Shown: positions 63,370-64,000 of the stretch, piece by piece
How positions within the stretch are numbered: position 1 is the first letter of the stretch
Layout of the letters: every line of letters begins with the position of its first letter
Assembly (NCBI RefSeq): GCF_034190915.1
Contig: NW_026947636.1
Span: 62,001-126,000, forward strand
Direction: 5' to 3'
Origin: Cavia porcellus
Taxonomy: Eukaryota; Chordata; Mammalia; Rodentia; Caviidae
DNA length: 64,000 bases
Notes under the pieces: generated by a model
Seen by the model: only the letters and a program-made list of their open reading frames with translations
Told to the model about the DNA's origin: nothing
Databases searched by the model: none
Made by a program: the position numbers and the translations under genes

Positions 63370-64000
63370 ATGTAATGTAACACACACCCATACAATGCGC
63401 ACCACCACGTGATGTTTTTCTCACTCCTACTAGTGAACGTAATGTAACACACACCCATACAATGCGCATCACCCCACGATGTTTTTCAGAAACTTATCCT
63501 ACATGGCTTCTGCATGTTCCCTGACCTCCCCATGCTGACCACCCCGCGGTGTTTTACTCCATCCTACATTGCCACTCACTGCCTATCCTAATTCAGACGC
63601 TCCGATTCACACCACCCCGTGATGTTTTTCTCACTCCTACTAGTGAATGTAATGTAACACACACCCATACAATGCGCACCACCCCGCTATGTTTTTCAGA
63701 AACCTATCCTACTTTGCCACTGCATGTTCCCTGACCTCCCCATGCTGACCACCTCGCCTTGCTTTTCTCCATCCTACATTGCCACTCACTGCCTATCCTA
63801 ATTCATACCCTCCGATTCACACCACCCCGTGATGTTTTTCTCACTCCTATTTGTGAATGTAATGTAACACACACACATACAATGCGCAACACCCCGCGGT
63901 GTTTTACAGAAACCTATCCTACATTGCCACTGCATGTTCCCTCACCTCCCCATGCTGACCACCCCGCGGTGCTTTTCTCCATCCTACATTGCCACTCACT
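63370..64000 (+). repeat. Right edge of window: start of another block
   Basis: This holds BC dimers with TACATGGCTTC and GTGTTTTACTCC, then CTCGCCTTGC with CATACCCTCC, then an A with CCTATTTGTG, then GCGCAACACCCCGCGGTG with GTTTTACAG. The last two features are otherwise seen together near 52700-52790. The order resembles 49.9-50.2 kb followed by 52.7 kb, so this is another recombined arrangement. The window stops inside a C unit. Confidence 0.85.

Larger units (their letters stand above)
1..64000 (+). repeat. Satellite DNA array of 67/70/73 bp units filling the whole window
   Basis: The sequence is tiled from end to end by three related units, all in the same direction. A is 67 bp, B is 70 bp and C is 73 bp. 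B and C always occur together as a 143 bp dimer wherever I checked, with one to seven A units between dimers. No unique sequence, inverted unit, poly-A tail, transposon end or gene-like stretch interrupts the array. The first base lies inside an A unit and the last inside a C unit, so the array is longer than the window. Hand counting of consensus A gives about 45% G+C with 21 C to 9 G, and consensus B gives 27 C to 10 G, so the + strand is strongly C-rich. Known biology: arrays like this are typical of heterochromatin. I do not recognise the family by name. Confidence 0.97.

Noticed and set aside
1..64000. CRISPR array, because of short direct repeats at near-regular intervals
   Set aside because: There are no unique spacers. 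The sequence between any repeated blocks is itself repeated, and the units are 67-73 bp with a eukaryotic satellite layout.
1..64000. Human alpha satellite or another 171 bp centromeric repeat
   Set aside because: Unit lengths (67/70/73 and 210 bp) and sequence do not fit, and no CENP-B box pattern was seen.
1..64000. Telomere repeats or a telomere-adjacent TTAGGG-type tract
   Set aside because: I saw no TTAGGG or CCCTAA series. A subtelomeric position remains possible but has no direct support.
1..64000. Phased T-tracts (TTTTT at each unit start) causing intrinsic DNA curvature
   Set aside because: Spacings of 67, 70 and 73 bp are not a common multiple of 10.5 bp, so the tracts are not in helical phase.

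Overview
The whole 64 kb window is one uninterrupted head-to-tail tandem array of satellite DNA. I found no protein-coding gene, RNA gene, transposon, CRISPR array or unique-sequence island. The window opens inside one repeat unit and closes inside another, so the array continues past both ends. This points to a eukaryotic nuclear genome, in constitutive heterochromatin (pericentromeric, subtelomeric or interstitial). The species cannot be named from the sequence. Frequent CpG-to-TpG/CpA changes at fixed unit positions would fit a genome with cytosine methylation, such as a vertebrate, but this is only suggestive.

The array is built from three related units in one orientation: A (67 bp), B (70 bp) and C (73 bp). 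All three open with the same block, CACCCC-G(C/T)G(A/G)TG(T/C)TTTT, and B and C also share the 14-base core CCTACATTGCCACT. Everywhere I read, B is followed by C, giving a fixed 143 bp BC dimer. BC dimers are separated by runs of one to seven A units, and the simplest period, B-C-A, is 210 bp. A has recurring subtypes (called here At, A2, A3 and A4) that occur in fixed order. An 820-822 bp module (2 BC + 8 A) recurs at ten places.

Above this lie nested higher-order duplications, left to right. A 4,965 bp repeat covers 161-7520. A nearly perfect 5,092 bp tandem pair covers 8079-18252. A 343 bp local pair at 18139-18750 runs into a 4,209 bp repeat (18482 to about 25000). A 2,691 bp pair covers about 25030-30411 and carries internal 830 bp pairs. 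A mosaic zone at about 30.4-37.4 kb has a long-range relative 11.2-12.3 kb downstream. A 3,720 bp repeat starts at 37452, and a 2,969 bp pair covers about 44553-50200. A less ordered stretch (50.2-52.9 kb) precedes a 4,422 bp repeat at 52941-63369, whose first copy holds its own 1,585 bp tandem duplication. For most of these periods the length equals a whole number of BC dimers and A units plus a few identifiable 1-2 bp indels.

No genes work together here. The biology is the evolution of the array by unequal exchange or amplification, possibly with a chromatin role. The short open frames on both strands are by-products: every unit is 1 modulo 3 in length, so any three units restore the frame.
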